A DNA stretch of 64,000 nucleotides. It comes from Halobacillus yeomjeoni. Lineage in GTDB: Bacteria > Bacillota > Bacilli > Bacillales > Halobacillaceae. The stretch is from positions 1,240,001 to 1,304,000 of the forward strand of contig NZ_JAIVAI010000001.1 in NCBI RefSeq assembly GCF_020171525.1, in the 5' to 3' direction. Below the pieces are notes generated by a model. It was given only the letters and a program-made list of their open reading frames with translations. It did no database searches and was not told where the DNA came from. The first letter of the stretch is position 1, and every line of letters begins with the position of its first letter. The translations under genes and the position numbers were made by a program. Below, piece after piece: positions 25,772 to 36,096 of this stretch.

Positions 25772-26986
25772 TGTCTTCATGATTCCAAGCTTTTGAATCA
25801 GTGGTTTAATGGTTAACCCTTGGACGATGAGTGAAAAAAGAACGACTGAGAACGTGAATAGCAGGACTTGTTCCCGCCCATCGAATTCCATCGGTAAACT
25901 GAGGGCCAGTGCGATGGATAAACTGCCGCGCAGTCCTCCCCAGTTCAATAAGATTCTTTCTCTTGCTGTCAACTCTTTCACCCACCCTGTACTTACGTAT
26001 AGCGCGATCGTCCGCCCAACCAATACTATGACAATGGCCAGGACAATATATCCCCAACTGCCGGCAAATGATATATTCCTTATTTCCAAACCGACCATCA
26101 AGAATATCAATGAATTGGCAATCAAGGTGATGACATCCCAAAACGTGTTGATATTCGTTCGCGTTTCTTTAGACATTCCGATTTTCGCACCGTAGTCTCC
26201 AAACATGAATCCTGCTACGACGACCGCAATTACACCCGAGGTATGGAAATGTTCCGCTATAAAGTAACTTCCAAAAAACAAGAGTGCACTAAACGCGATT
26301 TCCAGTGGGTAATCATCAAAAATTCTGATGATTTGAGAGAAGATGAAGCCTAAAATCACTCCAATCAAAGCTCCCCCGATGGCAAATTTCAGGAACAACA
26401 AAACACCACTGCCCAGCCCCTGCCATCCCATCTCAATGTATGTCAGTAAATAGATACTTGAGATTTTGAAGAGGACCACCGCTATGCCGTCATTGAAAAG
26501 TGACTCCCCTTCCATAACGGTTGATAACTTTTCAGGTACCCCGAGAGACTTGAAGATCGAAAGCACGCTGATTGGATCCGTTGCACTCATGAGCGCTGCA
26601 AATGTAAAGGCTACGACCAGAGGCAGGTCTAATAGGTAGTACGCACCTCCACCGATGCATAGAAAAGATAGAAATGTCCCGACAAACGCCAGTCCCAGCA
26701 CAGGTTTCTTCTGCTCATACAAGTGATGAAAAGGCAGTTTCAAAGTAGCATCGCCTAACAGAATAGGTAAAAACAGTGAGATGACTGTAGCCTGGAACAC
26801 TTTAGATTGAGTTATGTAAAACTCCGCATCTTCAATGATCGGAAGTTCTGTCAAACCAAGTATGAGTCCAACGATGACCAAAGCGATGGAATAAGGCTCT
26901 TTCAGGAGTTTTGCAATACCGATGACTGTTACAGAAATGGCTAATAACAGAAGAATTTGAATGAAAGCATCATGAAATTCGTGCAT
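25769..26986 (-). CDS. Cation:proton antiporter, CPA1 (NhaP-like) family
   Basis: 405 residues with about 12 hydrophobic helices. The family motifs are visible: the FAALMSATDPISVLSIFKSLGVPEKLSTVMEGESLFNDGIAVVLF region with the TDP-Asp and the ND pair thought to carry the ion. This is the sodium/hydrogen antiporter type used for Na+ extrusion and pH control, which fits a salt-tolerant host. No long C-terminal cytoplasmic domain. Single gene. The exchanged cation is not determinable by eye. Confidence 0.93.
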   Translation of the reverse strand: MHEFHDAFIQILLLLAISVTVIGIAKLLKEPYSIALVIVGLILGLTELPIIEDAEFYITQSKVFQATVISLFLPILLGDATLKLPFHHLYEQKKPVLGLAFVGTFLSFLCIGGGAYYLLDLPLVVAFTFAALMSATDPISVLSIFKSLGVPEKLSTVMEGESLFNDGIAVVLFKISSIYLLTYIEMGWQGLGSGVLLFLKFAIGGALIGVILGFIFSQIIRIFDDYPLEIAFSALLFFGSYFIAEHFHTSGVIAVVVAGFMFGDYGAKIGMSKETRTNINTFWDVITLIANSLIFLMVGLEIRNISFAGSWGYIVLAIVIVLVGRTIALYVSTGWVKELTARERILLNWGGLRGSLSIALALSLPMEFDGREQVLLFTFSVVLFSLIVQGLTIKPLIQKLGIMKT

Positions 26987-27042
26987 GGTGGCCCCCCTCG
27001 ATTATTGAATATCTTTATTGTGCCACATTTTTCCTTTCTATA

Positions 27043-27831
27043 CTATCCAAGCCTTTTCTCACTATAGAAATCCTCCTCCTCCCTGTCTCTTTTCACATGC
27101 TTCAATACAGCCACTATCAAAAAGCTGACAATGACCAATAATAGCCAGGAACTGATTTTACCTATGTGGACCAACTCCCAATGATTTTGTTGATTGGGAT
27201 ATCGCCATGCTCCAAAAAAGGTTGCTATATTCTCTGCAATCCAGATGAAGAACCCAATCAAAACGAACGACAGAGATAACGGCATTTTATATACTCTCCC
27301 ATTTACTGTAAAGAAGATAAACGTCTTCACGAAAAGGATGATAGTTAGCAGCTTAAGTTCCCAACGAAAGTCATAAATGAAGTGATGAGTGAAAAAGTTG
27401 AAATAGATCGCACAGCTGAGCAGGATGACCATCCATGTGGAGGGCCAGTGAATCAACTGTAGTTGCAGCCTTCTCCAAGCCTGACACATATAGCTTGCTA
27501 CGCTGGCATACATGAAGCCACTGTATAATGGGACACCGTAAACCTTCGTCCATCCTTCTTCAGGATAACTCCACGATCCCATATGAACTTTGTAAAGTTC
27601 CAGGGCAAGTCCTATCAAATGAAAAACCGAAATGACTTTCAATTCATCAAACGTTTCATAACCAGATAGAATTAAAAGAAACTGGGCGGCTAGACAAATG
27701 AAAAAGATAAGATCATAACGATTCAGGCCCTCGACTTCAACCATAGTCGTTAGAGCTAAAGTTGAAAAAATAATTAAAGGAAATAAACAGGATTTTGCTT
27801 GGACCACTCCAAACCGAACCAATTGTTTCAA
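27043..27831 (-). CDS. DUF817 integral membrane protein (YoaT-like)
   Basis: 262 residues with about eight hydrophobic helices and motifs such as VHMGSWSYPEEGWTKVYGVPLYSGFMYASVASYMCQAWRR in pieces that mark DUF817 (B. subtilis YoaT); a second WRYPNQQNHWE segment lies near residue 215. Function of the family is unknown to me. The hydrophobic pattern and conserved Trp/Tyr-rich loops are all that can be read. Monocistronic, 56 bases from the antiporter start. Confidence 0.85.
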   Translation of the reverse strand: MKQLVRFGVVQAKSCLFPLIIFSTLALTTMVEVEGLNRYDLIFFICLAAQFLLILSGYETFDELKVISVFHLIGLALELYKVHMGSWSYPEEGWTKVYGVPLYSGFMYASVASYMCQAWRRLQLQLIHWPSTWMVILLSCAIYFNFFTHHFIYDFRWELKLLTIILFVKTFIFFTVNGRVYKMPLSLSFVLIGFFIWIAENIATFFGAWRYPNQQNHWELVHIGKISSWLLLVIVSFLIVAVLKHVKRDREEEDFYSEKRLG

Positions 27832-27990
27832 TGTCTCATTCTCCTCTCTAATAACCGATCAATCTTAACAAAACCCACTTCATTGAACAACGTCTCTAAT
27901 GACTATAGAATGATTTCGACCATCAACTAGATTAGGAACGGGGCGATAAGGGTACTTACAACGAGAAAAGAGGGAAATGGAGGAATGAAA

Positions 27991-28995
27991 ATGGAAAAGA
28001 CCCGTATTAGCAATACGAATATCGAAACAAGTCGGATCGGACTGGGTACCTGGGCGATCGGCGGTTGGATGTGGGGTGGAACGGATGAGAAGAAGTCCAT
28101 TCAAACCATTCACCATGCCATTGACCAAGGCATTAATTTAATTGATACTGCTCCTGTCTATGGTTTCGGACGTTCAGAGGAAATCGTCGGTAAAGCCATT
28201 CAGCAATATGGTAATCGTGAAAATTTAGTGCTTGCCACGAAAGTAGGTTTGGACTGGCAAGATGATCAAGTCTTCCGAAATGCCAGCAAAGAGCGAATTC
28301 ATAAGGAGGTTGATGATTCTCTCCGTCGTTTGCAAACCGATTATATTGATATTTACCAAGTGCATTGGCCGGATCCGATGACACCCATCCATGAAACGGC
28401 AGAAGCGCTTCATTATCTACAAAAGCAAGGAAAAATCAAAGCGATCGGCGTAAGCAACTTTTCACCAGAACAAATGGACATATTCCGTGAAGCGGCACCA
28501 TTGCATACTCTTCAACCTCCTTACAACTTATTTGAAAGAGAAATTGAAGGAAAGACACTTCCTTACGTTGAAGACCATGGTATGACGACAATATCTTATG
28601 GATCTCTATGCCGTGGATTGTTGTCTGGTAAAATGTCTATGGACCGCGAGTTTGAAGGAGATGATTTACGCAACAACGATCCCAAATTCCAACAACCGAG
28701 GTTCAAAAAATACTTGAACGCAGTTCATGAACTCGATCAATTAGCCCAAAGCCGCTACGGAAAAACGGTCTTACACCTTGCATTACGCTGGGTGCTGGAC
28801 CAGCCAGGTTCAGGAGTAGCATTAATGGGAGGACGCAAACCAGGACAACTGGACCCAATTCAAGGCATTCAGGATTTCTCCATTGATGAGGACACGATGA
28901 AAGACATCGATGAAATTCTTGTGAAACATGTGCAGGATCCTGTAGGACCGGAATTTATGGCTCCACCTGACAGGCAGGAACTTGGTTATAAATGA
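27991..28995 (+). CDS. Aldo/keto reductase
   Basis: 334-residue NADPH-dependent reductase with a TIM-barrel fold. The catalytic tetrad is visible: Asp and Tyr in IDTAPVYGFG, Lys in LATKVGL, His in YQVHWPDP. The IGLGTWAIGGWMWGG start is typical of YajO/IolS-like bacterial members. GGAGG lies seven bases before the ATG at 27991, so I prefer it to the ATG two codons earlier. Substrate unknown. Confidence 0.93.
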   Translation: MEKTRISNTNIETSRIGLGTWAIGGWMWGGTDEKKSIQTIHHAIDQGINLIDTAPVYGFGRSEEIVGKAIQQYGNRENLVLATKVGLDWQDDQVFRNASKERIHKEVDDSLRRLQTDYIDIYQVHWPDPMTPIHETAEALHYLQKQGKIKAIGVSNFSPEQMDIFREAAPLHTLQPPYNLFEREIEGKTLPYVEDHGMTTISYGSLCRGLLSGKMSMDREFEGDDLRNNDPKFQQPRFKKYLNAVHELDQLAQSRYGKTVLHLALRWVLDQPGSGVALMGGRKPGQLDPIQGIQDFSIDEDTMKDIDEILVKHVQDPVGPEFMAPPDRQELGYK

Positions 28996-28999
28996 TAAA

Positions 29000-29036
29000 A
29001 TGAAAAAGCCGGACTTACTTTGTCCGGCTTTTTCAA
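29000..29036 (+). terminator. Terminator of the aldo/keto reductase gene
   Basis: GAAAAAGCCGGAC pairs with GTCCGGCTTTTTC. The dispersed repeat copy 5 starts three bases later. Confidence 0.9.
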
Positions 29037-29038
29037 AT

Positions 29039-29445
29039 GGCTCTGTTAAAGTCTGTTGTTGATATCTAAACGATTACTAAATAGTCCTCGTCTGGGTATA
29101 GGTGTCCGGCCCGTTATTTACTCAGAGCATGGGATGGCAGGGAAAACAGTTCGCTTTCCGCGGGGGACGCTTGAGCCTCATCGAACTTTGTTCTCCGGGG
29201 TCTCACCTTGTTCCTTTTTCCCGCCTATTCCTACCCTCCTACTTTGAAGAGGCGGCCTTTTAGAATGGCGACACTCCTGTGGGATGAAGGTACATCGTGA
29301 GACCCCGGAAGGCGCAGCCTGAGGAGGCTCACGGTACCCCACGGAAAGGGAGTCATTCTAAAAGGCCGCCTCATACAAATTCCAGGACAGAAAGAGCTGA
29401 TATGAGCTCACATGTGAAATAACAACACTAAGCAATAGCAGAGCC
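29039..29445. repeat. MITE-like dispersed repeat, copy 5 (407 bp)
   Basis: Ends are GGCTCTGTTAAAG and AATAGCAGAGCC. Flanking octamers TTTCAAAT and ATTTAAAT match at six of eight positions, as expected of a decayed target duplication. The interior parallels the 448-bp copy but lacks part of the first hairpin; the second hairpin (GAGGCGGCCTTTTAGAATG against its complement) is intact. Confidence 0.85.
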
Positions 29446-29514
29446 ATTTAAATAAAATGAAACTTTTTTTACAGGAAACGTATTTAAAAGTATTTGGTAG
29501 AAGGAGGTATAAGT

Positions 29515-29991
29515 ATGGAAATCGCGATTTGGATTGTCATCATCATTTGTTTCATCGCCAGTTTTGCAAGCGTCATTTTTCCAATCATCCCTGCGCCATT
29601 AGTTTTGTGGATCGGATTCTTATCATATTTTTTCTTCATTGATAACGAAGCCCTGTCTCTGTTTTTTTGGATTGCAATGATCGGTTTGACCATTTTGCTC
29701 ATTGTTTCTGATATCATTGCCAACAGTTATTTCGTTAAAAAATATGGAGGCAGTAAATGGGGAGAAAGAATGGCTGCAGTAGGAGTGATTGCCGGATCGT
29801 TCATTATTCCGCCCTTAGGGATTTTAATCGTTCCTTTTGTTCTCGTAATCATCACGGAGCTTATACAAAAAAGATCGGGCAATGATGCCATGAAAGCTGC
29901 GATTGGATCATTGTTTGGCTTTTTAAGTGGAACTTTCGCAAAGATTGTTATCCAAGTGATCATGATCATTTGGTTCTTTGTAGATATTTAA
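29515..29991 (+). CDS. DUF456 membrane protein
   Basis: 158 residues with four to five hydrophobic helices and the small-residue/glycine pattern of DUF456 (VIFPIIPAPLVLWIGF near residue 20; GERMAAVGVIAGSFIIPPLGILIVPF near 95). Function of the family is not known. AGAAGGAGGT precedes the ATG at 29515; a longer frame starting at 29494 would place the ribosome site inside the gene. Its promoter must lie in or just after the upstream repeat. Confidence 0.85.
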   Translation: MEIAIWIVIIICFIASFASVIFPIIPAPLVLWIGFLSYFFFIDNEALSLFFWIAMIGLTILLIVSDIIANSYFVKKYGGSKWGERMAAVGVIAGSFIIPPLGILIVPFVLVIITELIQKRSGNDAMKAAIGSLFGFLSGTFAKIVIQVIMIIWFFVDI

Positions 29992-29992
29992 A

Positions 29993-30016
29993 GAGAGCCT
30001 GGAGGCTCTCTTTACT
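29993..30016. terminator. Terminator between convergent DUF456 and DUF1641 genes
   Basis: AGAGAGCCTGGAGGCTCTCTTT: a 7-8 bp stem with a short loop and T-run, usable in both directions. Confidence 0.8.
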
Positions 30017-30017
30017 G

Positions 30018-30482
30018 TTATCGTCCCATCCCTCTCAAAAATTGAAGCAGCATCGTAATACTACGATTGATTTCCGGATCTTTGAGTGCTTTGGCCAGAT
30101 CAAGGAAACCTGTTTTTTCTTCAGAAGCACCTGTATCCATCTGCTCAAGTCCTTGATTCAATTTCGAACTAAATTCCCTCAACGCTTTAACATCGATTTC
30201 ACCGAGGAGGAAAATCAATTCAGGAAGGTTTTTAAGCAGAGGAGTATATTGCTCTTTGCTTATCTCCTCCACCACATAACCTAACGCCTCTTTTTTCTTT
30301 TTGGTAAATGCATAGGCTGTGTCGAGCGTCCCACCTTCTTCTAAGGCTTTTAATAATTGTATTCCTTTCAGGATCGCATCCTTATTGTCAGAAACTGCCG
30401 CTTTAACTTCTGCAACATTCTGGTCAATTTCTTCCTCATGTGTCTTTTCATATTTTTTGATGTTGGATATTGGTTTCGCCAT
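30018..30482 (-). CDS. DUF1641 protein, formate dehydrogenase-associated (YjgD-like)
   Basis: 154-residue soluble helical protein of the DUF1641 family (EGGTLDTAYAF, LRGMGR). In Bacillus the homologue yjgD follows yjgC just as here, and its start overlaps the end of the FDH-like gene by one base, indicating coupling. A role as accessory or electron-transfer partner of the dehydrogenase is inferred from this conserved neighbourhood; the biochemical function is not known to me. Confidence 0.88.
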   Translation of the reverse strand: MAKPISNIKKYEKTHEEEIDQNVAEVKAAVSDNKDAILKGIQLLKALEEGGTLDTAYAFTKKKKEALGYVVEEISKEQYTPLLKNLPELIFLLGEIDVKALREFSSKLNQGLEQMDTGASEEKTGFLDLAKALKDPEINRSITMLLQFLRGMGR

Positions 30483-33427
30483 TATCGATCCACCTTGCTT
30501 CCCGGGAATTCATAATCTGCCCTTCCCCATTTTTTCTCTACATTGACACTGATTTGAGGAACGGGATTCCCTCTTCGGTGATTATTGGCTGGTATCGGAG
30601 ACTTGCCTTTCTTCTTCAATACCTTCATTTTCACAGCGATTTCTTTATAGGCAGGTGTATTGCTGTCTTTATCGACTCTATTGTCTGTCAGCAAATTGAT
30701 CGATAGCTCATCGTTATCATTCAGCGGTATGAAAATCTCCTTACCTTTCACACGGTCTGTGACTGTAACATGCCCGACCGCTTCCCCTGTACGAGAAATC
30801 AACTTCACTTTCGCCCCTTCTTCCAAACCACGTTCTTCGGCGAGATCTTCTGAAATTTCAATGAAAGCACGAGGCGTTTTCCTCGTTATTCCTTCAGACT
30901 TATAAGTCATGTTCCCTTCATGGAAGTGTTCCAACAAACGGCCGTTATTCACATGCAAATCATATTCTTCATCAGTGTCATGTGTAAGCTCGAAATCTAC
31001 AGGATATAAGCGTGCCTTTCCATCCTCAAATGGGAACCCTTCGGTGAATAGCAACGGTTGATCGGTACCGTCAGCAGCCACCGGCCACTGCAGGGATTGA
31101 TATCCTTCCAAGCGTTCGTAGCTCACACCTGCAAATAATGGAGCGAGTGAGGCAGCTTCTTCCATGATTTCTGAAGGATGGGTATAACCCCAATCATGCC
31201 CCATTTCTTTGGCTATGAGCTGGATGATTTTCCAGTCGGGATTCGTCCCTTCTAGTGGAGGGAAGGATTGATACAGGCGCTGTATTCTTCTTTCGGTATT
31301 AGTGAATGTCCCTTCTTTTTCGAGACTAGGCGATGCAGGCAGCACAACATCCGCATATTCAGCTGTTTTCGTAAGAAATAAATCCTGCACGACGAAAAAG
31401 TCCAATTTTTCAAAAGCAGCCGTCACATAGTTGATATTCGCATCCACTACACCGGTGTCTTCTCCCATGACATACATGGAAGAAAGTTCACCCTTATGAA
31501 TCGCCTCGATCATTTCATGGTTATCCATACCGATTTCCTCTGGTAGAACAACCTTCCAAGCTGCTTCATAGCGCTTCCGCACATCATTTTCGGTCACTTT
31601 TTCATATCCAGGGAAAAAGTTTGGCATACTGCCGAAGTCACTGCAGCCCTGGACGTTGTTATGCCCTCGGAGAGGATAAGCGCCTGTGCCAGGTTTACCG
31701 TAATTTCCTGTAATCAATAATAAATTGGAAATCGCGGTACTCGTATCACTCCCCCGCACGTGCTGCGTCACTCCCATAGCCCAGCAAATCGCAACGCTTT
31801 CTGCATGCGCCACTTCTTCAGCCAGTTCCTTCAACTCTTCTGCTGATATCCCGGTCATGTCAGAGGCGTACTCTAAAGTGAATGGCTCTAAACTGCTTCG
31901 GTAATCTTCCAATCCATTTACCCACTCTTGTAAAAACGTCTGATCGTGCCACCCCTGATCTAAAATATATTTTGTGATCGCTGAAAGCCAGACAAGGTCA
32001 GTCCCCGGCTTCGGCTGGAAGAAACGATCCGCCCGCTTCGCCATTTCGTGTTTCCGCAAATCAAATACATATAGTTTATGACCGAAGAGTTTTTGTGAAC
32101 GCTTTATTTTCGAGGCTAAAACAGGATGGGACTCAGCCGTGTTCGACCCGACCGTAAGAACAAGCTTCGCCTCTGCGATGTCTGAAATCGACCCGGAATC
32201 TCCACCATAGCCTACTGTTCGGAATAACCCCATTGTCGCTGGAGCCTGGCAATAACGAGAACAATTATCAACGTTGTTCGTCCCAATCACTTGTCTTGAA
32301 AGCTTCTGCATCAAATACGATTCTTCGTTCGTCGCTTTTGATGACGAAATGAAGGCAAGGTGATCTGAACCTTTTTCCTTTTTGATTTCGCTAAACCTTT
32401 GAGCGACATATGAGATGGCTTCATCCCAATCCACTTCTTCAAAATGGTCTTCACGTCTGATCAACGGTTTGGTCAACCGTTCTTCGCTATTGACATAATC
32501 CCACCCGAACTTTCCTTTGACACAAGTAGAGATTCCATTGGCAGGGGAATGCGGATGAGGCTCGACTTTCAAAATCTTACGCCCTTTTGTCCATACATCA
32601 AAGGAACATCCTACTCCACAATACGTACATACGGTTTTCTTTTTATCAATCACCTCTTCACGCATCGCTGCTTCCGTATCAGAAACCGCAAATAAAGGGC
32701 CATACCCGGTTTCAACTTTTTTAGTGAGTTCAATCATGGACTTCAATATGCCAGGTTCCTGATTGGTCAAAAAGCCTGCTTCTTTTTCCATCCCTTTTTC
32801 CATCATTGCATTACACGGACAAACCGTAGAACACTGGCCGCAGTTCACACACGAAGATTGATCCATAGGGACATCATTGTCCCAAATGACTCTAGGCTGC
32901 TGCCGGTCCCAATCAATCGTCAACGTTTCATTCACTTGTACATCCTGACAGACTTCTACACAGCGGCCGCACAAGATGCATTGATCCGGGTCATACCGAT
33001 AAAATGAACCAGATCGATCCACCTCGTAAGACGTCGGCTGAAAAGGTCTGGACTGATGCTCCAACCCGAACGCCGCCATCGTGTTATGAATCTCACAGGA
33101 ACCATTGTTATAATCACACACAGTACAATACAGTTCATGATTCTCTAATATTCGATCCAACGCTTCTTTCTGAGCTTTATGTACTCTCTCCAAGCCTGTT
33201 ACAACCTTCATCCCAGGTTTCACTCTGGTCCCGCATGCCCGCTTCAACTCACCATCTACCTGCACAATGCAAGTATCACAAGTCTGAATCGGTCCGAGTG
33301 ATTCGTTATAACATATCTGAGGTACATGTTCTCCAGTAGAATTGATCAAATCCAGCAAGTTCTGCTCCGGATCCGCCAAGTATTCCCGATTATTGATCCA
33401 TACAACGTTATGATCCCTTTCGCTCAC
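30482..33427 (-). CDS. Formate dehydrogenase alpha subunit-like molybdoenzyme (YjgC type)
   Basis: 981 residues. N-terminal NuoG-like [2Fe-2S] domain (Cys39, 50, 53, 65), a Cys-rich segment with Cys101/104/111, two ferredoxin-type [4Fe-4S] sites (Cys150, 153, 156, 160 and Cys193, 196, 199, 203), then the molybdopterin oxidoreductase domain with its own cluster (Cys267, 270, 274, 302), Mo ligand Cys393 in [11 protein letters not shown], and the C-terminal dinucleotide-binding domain. Same length and order as B. subtilis YjgC. The residue after the Mo ligand is Gln394, where E. coli FdhF has His141, so formate as substrate is not assured. Overlaps fdhD by 20 bases. Cytoplasmic; no Tat signal. 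Confidence 0.9.
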   Translation of the reverse strand: MSERDHNVVWINNREYLADPEQNLLDLINSTGEHVPQICYNESLGPIQTCDTCIVQVDGELKRACGTRVKPGMKVVTGLERVHKAQKEALDRILENHELYCTVCDYNNGSCEIHNTMAAFGLEHQSRPFQPTSYEVDRSGSFYRYDPDQCILCGRCVEVCQDVQVNETLTIDWDRQQPRVIWDNDVPMDQSSCVNCGQCSTVCPCNAMMEKGMEKEAGFLTNQEPGILKSMIELTKKVETGYGPLFAVSDTEAAMREEVIDKKKTVCTYCGVGCSFDVWTKGRKILKVEPHPHSPANGISTCVKGKFGWDYVNSEERLTKPLIRREDHFEEVDWDEAISYVAQRFSEIKKEKGSDHLAFISSSKATNEESYLMQKLSRQVIGTNNVDNCSRYCQAPATMGLFRTVGYGGDSGSISDIAEAKLVLTVGSNTAESHPVLASKIKRSQKLFGHKLYVFDLRKHEMAKRADRFFQPKPGTDLVWLSAITKYILDQGWHDQTFLQEWVNGLEDYRSSLEPFTLEYASDMTGISAEELKELAEEVAHAESVAICWAMGVTQHVRGSDTSTAISNLLLITGNYGKPGTGAYPLRGHNNVQGCSDFGSMPNFFPGYEKVTENDVRKRYEAAWKVVLPEEIGMDNHEMIEAIHKGELSSMYVMGEDTGVVDANINYVTAAFEKLDFFVVQDLFLTKTAEYADVVLPASPSLEKEGTFTNTERRIQRLYQSFPPLEGTNPDWKIIQLIAKEMGHDWGYTHPSEIMEEAASLAPLFAGVSYERLEGYQSLQWPVAADGTDQPLLFTEGFPFEDGKARLYPVDFELTHDTDEEYDLHVNNGRLLEHFHEGNMTYKSEGITRKTPRAFIEISEDLAEERGLEEGAKVKLISRTGEAVGHVTVTDRVKGKEIFIPLNDNDELSINLLTDNRVDKDSNTPAYKEIAVKMKVLKKKGKSPIPANNHRRGNPVPQISVNVEKKWGRADYEFPGSKVDR

Positions 33428-34229
33428 GGTCAGCTCCTCCTTTTTCTGTCAGGTCAATTCGTTCAGGATGAGTATAAATATTCATTCTATTCCCCCGGAC
33501 AAAACCCACAGCCGTAATGTTCAAATCGCGGGCAAGCTCTAATGCGAGATTCGTAGGTGCTGATTTTGACAGGAGACATCCCACTCTCATTTTAGATACT
33601 TTCAATAAAACCTCCGAAGAAATTCTACCGCTGAAAATGACTATTCTTTTCTTGTTTTCTACATTATTTAATAAAAGATAGCCAAATAACTTATCAAGAG
33701 CATTATGACGACCGATATCAGCGAATTGAACAAAGATTTCCCCCTCATCAGCCAAGGCAGCCTGATGTACACCTCCAGTCTGCTTGAACATTTGAGACTG
33801 GTTTTGGAACTCAGCCATCACCTTCATGCACTCATCTGGAGAGATCTTATAAATGTCCATAACCGTGCGTGCTGTAGAAGCATCATTCTGAAAATAAAAC
33901 GACCTGCTTTTTCCACAACAAGAACCGATCCAACGTTTAGTGTTGACCTCTTTCAGTTTCAAGTCCTTCTTCGTTTCTACGTATGCAAAACCCCGGTCTT
34001 CATCGATGGTGAGGCCTTTCAAGTCATGTACTTTGCGAATCACACCTTCAGAAGCTATAAAACCGACAACAAGCTCCTTCAAATCCATAGGCGTACAAAC
34101 CATCGTAGCGAACTCCTCACCGTTGATCACAATCGTGAGCGGATATTCTTCCGCTACCTCGTCCTCTTCTTCATAGAAGTGCTTATCTTCTACACGGACC
34201 ATCTTCCAGGGACGTGTACCTCTTTTCAT
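33408..34229 (-). CDS. fdhD: Formate dehydrogenase sulfurtransferase FdhD
   Basis: 273 residues. FdhD carries sulfur from a cysteine desulfurase to the Mo-bisMGD cofactor of formate dehydrogenases. Visible: the [11 protein letters not shown] segment, the Cys pair in GSCCGKSRS (about residues 113-114), the TGGVHQAAL and [13 protein letters not shown] motifs and FSGRISSE. First gene of the fdhD-fdhF-DUF1641 operon; overlaps the next gene by 20 bases. It supports the view that the downstream enzyme uses a sulfurated bis-MGD cofactor. Confidence 0.94.
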   Translation of the reverse strand: MKRGTRPWKMVRVEDKHFYEEEDEVAEEYPLTIVINGEEFATMVCTPMDLKELVVGFIASEGVIRKVHDLKGLTIDEDRGFAYVETKKDLKLKEVNTKRWIGSCCGKSRSFYFQNDASTARTVMDIYKISPDECMKVMAEFQNQSQMFKQTGGVHQAALADEGEIFVQFADIGRHNALDKLFGYLLLNNVENKKRIVIFSGRISSEVLLKVSKMRVGCLLSKSAPTNLALELARDLNITAVGFVRGNRMNIYTHPERIDLTEKGGADRERKGS

Positions 34230-34465
34230 AAAATCCCCCGCTTCTTAGGCTCTCTCCAACCGGCATGCCTCCAATAGCTCCTTCATACACTCCGGAAATT
34301 TTTACACAAGATTCTGTCTATTAATATATTTCGCCAAACTTCAGGTAAATCCTCCAAACACCCTTGTATAATAGACAGCATTGAAAATGAGCCTATTGAC
34401 ATGTTTTCCCTTTTCTAAAAACGGAAACAAGACTAATGAAATCACATTAAAAAGGAGTGGATATA

Positions 34466-34813
34466 GTGAAACCATTAGTTCGAGAATATTCTAATGATGA
34501 GAAATTGATGGAAGACGTGAAGTCGCTCAAACAAAAAGGTATCGATAATGAAAACATCTATATTCTGGCTCATGATGACGATCGGACCGAACGCATCTCC
34601 AGTAATGTCAATGCAAATACAATCGGCTTATCTGAACAAGACTTGAAAAAAGTATTGGGCAACATCTTCAGTAAACAAGGGGATGAATTGAGGACCAAAC
34701 TTCAAGAAATGGGCCTTTCTGAACAAGAAGCGGAAGAGTACGAAGAAGATATGGATGAAGGAAAAGTCCTTCTGATTGTTACAGACGCAGATAAAGCGGC
34801 CACGCTTTTGTAA
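34466..34813 (+). CDS. General stress protein 17M-like (YflT family)
   Basis: 115 residues, acidic, soluble, with the general-stress-protein-17M pattern (YSNDEKLMEDVKSLKQKGIDNENIYILAHDDDRT at the N-terminus; LLIVTDADKAA at the end). B. subtilis YflT belongs to the SigB regulon; a GTTTTCC...GGAAAC stretch at 34402-34431 is only a weak SigB match. The start is the GTG at 34466, eight bases after AAGGAG. Function unknown beyond stress association. Confidence 0.85.
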   Translation: MKPLVREYSNDEKLMEDVKSLKQKGIDNENIYILAHDDDRTERISSNVNANTIGLSEQDLKKVLGNIFSKQGDELRTKLQEMGLSEQEAEEYEEDMDEGKVLLIVTDADKAATLL

Positions 34814-34826
34814 AACTTGCGCGAGC

Positions 34827-34867
34827 AAAAAATAACCGTCCAGGAATCAATTCCTGGACGGTTATTT
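34827..34867. terminator. Bidirectional terminator
   Basis: AATAACCGTCCAGGAATC and its complement form a perfect stem of about 17 bp between the stress protein and MerR genes. Confidence 0.92.
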
Positions 34868-34872
34868 CCTTC

Positions 34873-35634
34873 TTACTTATATCCTAAATACACCAAAATG
34901 GAGTCTCTTAAAAATTCGGCTCCGCCTTTGACACGGCTTTCATAAAAGGACCGGAAACGTTCATCTGACACATACATTTCTGCGAGTCCTGCATGAGCTT
35001 CTTTTGAATAGCTGGACCAATTGTACATCAACCATTTTTTATGTTTTCCGGCTAATTCATCTGCCTCATCAGATGCTGGATCCCCTGTCGCATATGCTTT
35101 TTCAAGTAAGGAGAAGATTTCTTCACTTAGTTCATTCATTGATTGATAGTCTTCTTTAGACATCCCTTTCATTTTTTGATAGCTTGCATCGACTAAGTCA
35201 TCCCCATATTTTCTCCGCACCTCTTCACCGTAATTTCTCTCGTTTTCCTCCACCATGTGCTTTTTGAAACCTTCGAATTTTTCTTTATCCTCCATAATAA
35301 CTCTTCCTTCCTTATCAGCGATCGTCTTCTCAAGTGTCGCGATGACTGCGTCGAGGTTTGCACGCTTTTTTTGCAGTTGTTTGTAATGGTTTTTCAAAGC
35401 GGTCATTTGAACGAATGACGGCTGACTGATAATCTCTCTGATTCCCTCCAAGCTGACGTCCAATTCACGATAAAATAAGATTTGCTGAAGCAGATCCACC
35501 TCTTTCCTTCCGTAAATCCGATATCCTGATGCATTGATTCTTGCCGGTTTGAGGAGTCCGATTTGATCATAGTAGCGGAGAGTGCGTCCACTTACCCCTG
35601 ATAATTGAGCCAACTGGCTGACTGTATATTCCAT
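34873..35634 (-). CDS. MerR-family regulator with TipAS ligand-binding domain
   Basis: 253 residues: N-terminal MerR winged helix (YTVSQLAQLSGVSGRTLRYYDQIGLL; YRIYGRKEVDLLQQI), a coiled-coil dimer helix (about 75-110) and a C-terminal TipAS domain with its KYGDD and WLMYNWSSYSKEAHAGLAEMYVSDERF features. TipAS domains bind drug-like compounds, so this is a candidate sensor of hydrophobic toxins (family knowledge). No target gene is adjacent; a promoter with a 19-bp spacer directly upstream suggests autoregulation. The ribosome site is GGAGGG. Confidence 0.92.
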   Translation of the reverse strand: MEYTVSQLAQLSGVSGRTLRYYDQIGLLKPARINASGYRIYGRKEVDLLQQILFYRELDVSLEGIREIISQPSFVQMTALKNHYKQLQKKRANLDAVIATLEKTIADKEGRVIMEDKEKFEGFKKHMVEENERNYGEEVRRKYGDDLVDASYQKMKGMSKEDYQSMNELSEEIFSLLEKAYATGDPASDEADELAGKHKKWLMYNWSSYSKEAHAGLAEMYVSDERFRSFYESRVKGGAEFLRDSILVYLGYK

Positions 35635-35658
35635 ACCTGCCCTCCTTTATTACTTCTT

Positions 35659-35689
35659 ATCTTAGCCCCTGACGTTGCGTAATGGTCAA
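35659..35689 (-). promoter_or_regulatory. MerR-type promoter with 19-bp spacer
   Basis: On the minus strand TTGACC, then exactly 19 bp, then TAAGAT, about 25-30 bp before the merR start. The long spacer and the ACG-TTG-CGT partial dyad inside it are characteristic of promoters activated by MerR proteins through DNA distortion. Autoregulation is inferred. Confidence 0.7.
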
Positions 35690-35706
35690 TAGCTTATTTT
35701 TATAAA

Positions 35707-36008
35707 GGCTCTGTTAAAGGCTGGTGTTGATATTCTCTGTTTTATAAAACTGTTTGGTCGGAAATGAATTCCAACCTCCTATGAAGTGGAGGGTCATTGG
35801 GGAAGGTGCCGCACACCTAGAGGGGGAAACGGTGAGACTCCTATGGGACGTGTGGGACAGGTTAGACCCCGGAAGGCGCTATTCCTTGAGGAGACTCAGC
35901 GACCGCCCCATGGAAAGCGAACCTAATCCCTGAGCCTACACGCATACAAACATTTCGTAATGAATTCTTTTTTTGATGGAGATATCAACACTAAACTTTA
36001 ACAGAGCC
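35707..36008. repeat. MITE-like dispersed repeat, copy 6 (302 bp)
   Basis: Ends GGCTCTGTTAAAGG-CTGGTGTTGATAT and ATATCAACACTAAACTTTAACAGAGCC give a 27-bp inverted repeat with few mismatches, the best-preserved termini of the family. Flanked by an exact 9-bp duplication TTTTATAAA (35698-35706 and 36009-36017). The interior has a divergent version of the AGACTCCTATGGG ... GTTAGACCCCGG ... GAGGAGACTCAG block. Confidence 0.88.
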
Positions 36009-36096
36009 TTTTATAAAAATAATTGTTAACCTTGATTATTCATTAATGGTTAGAGTTGCCAAGACTATACTCAACCGTATTTAAGGTAAACAATGC

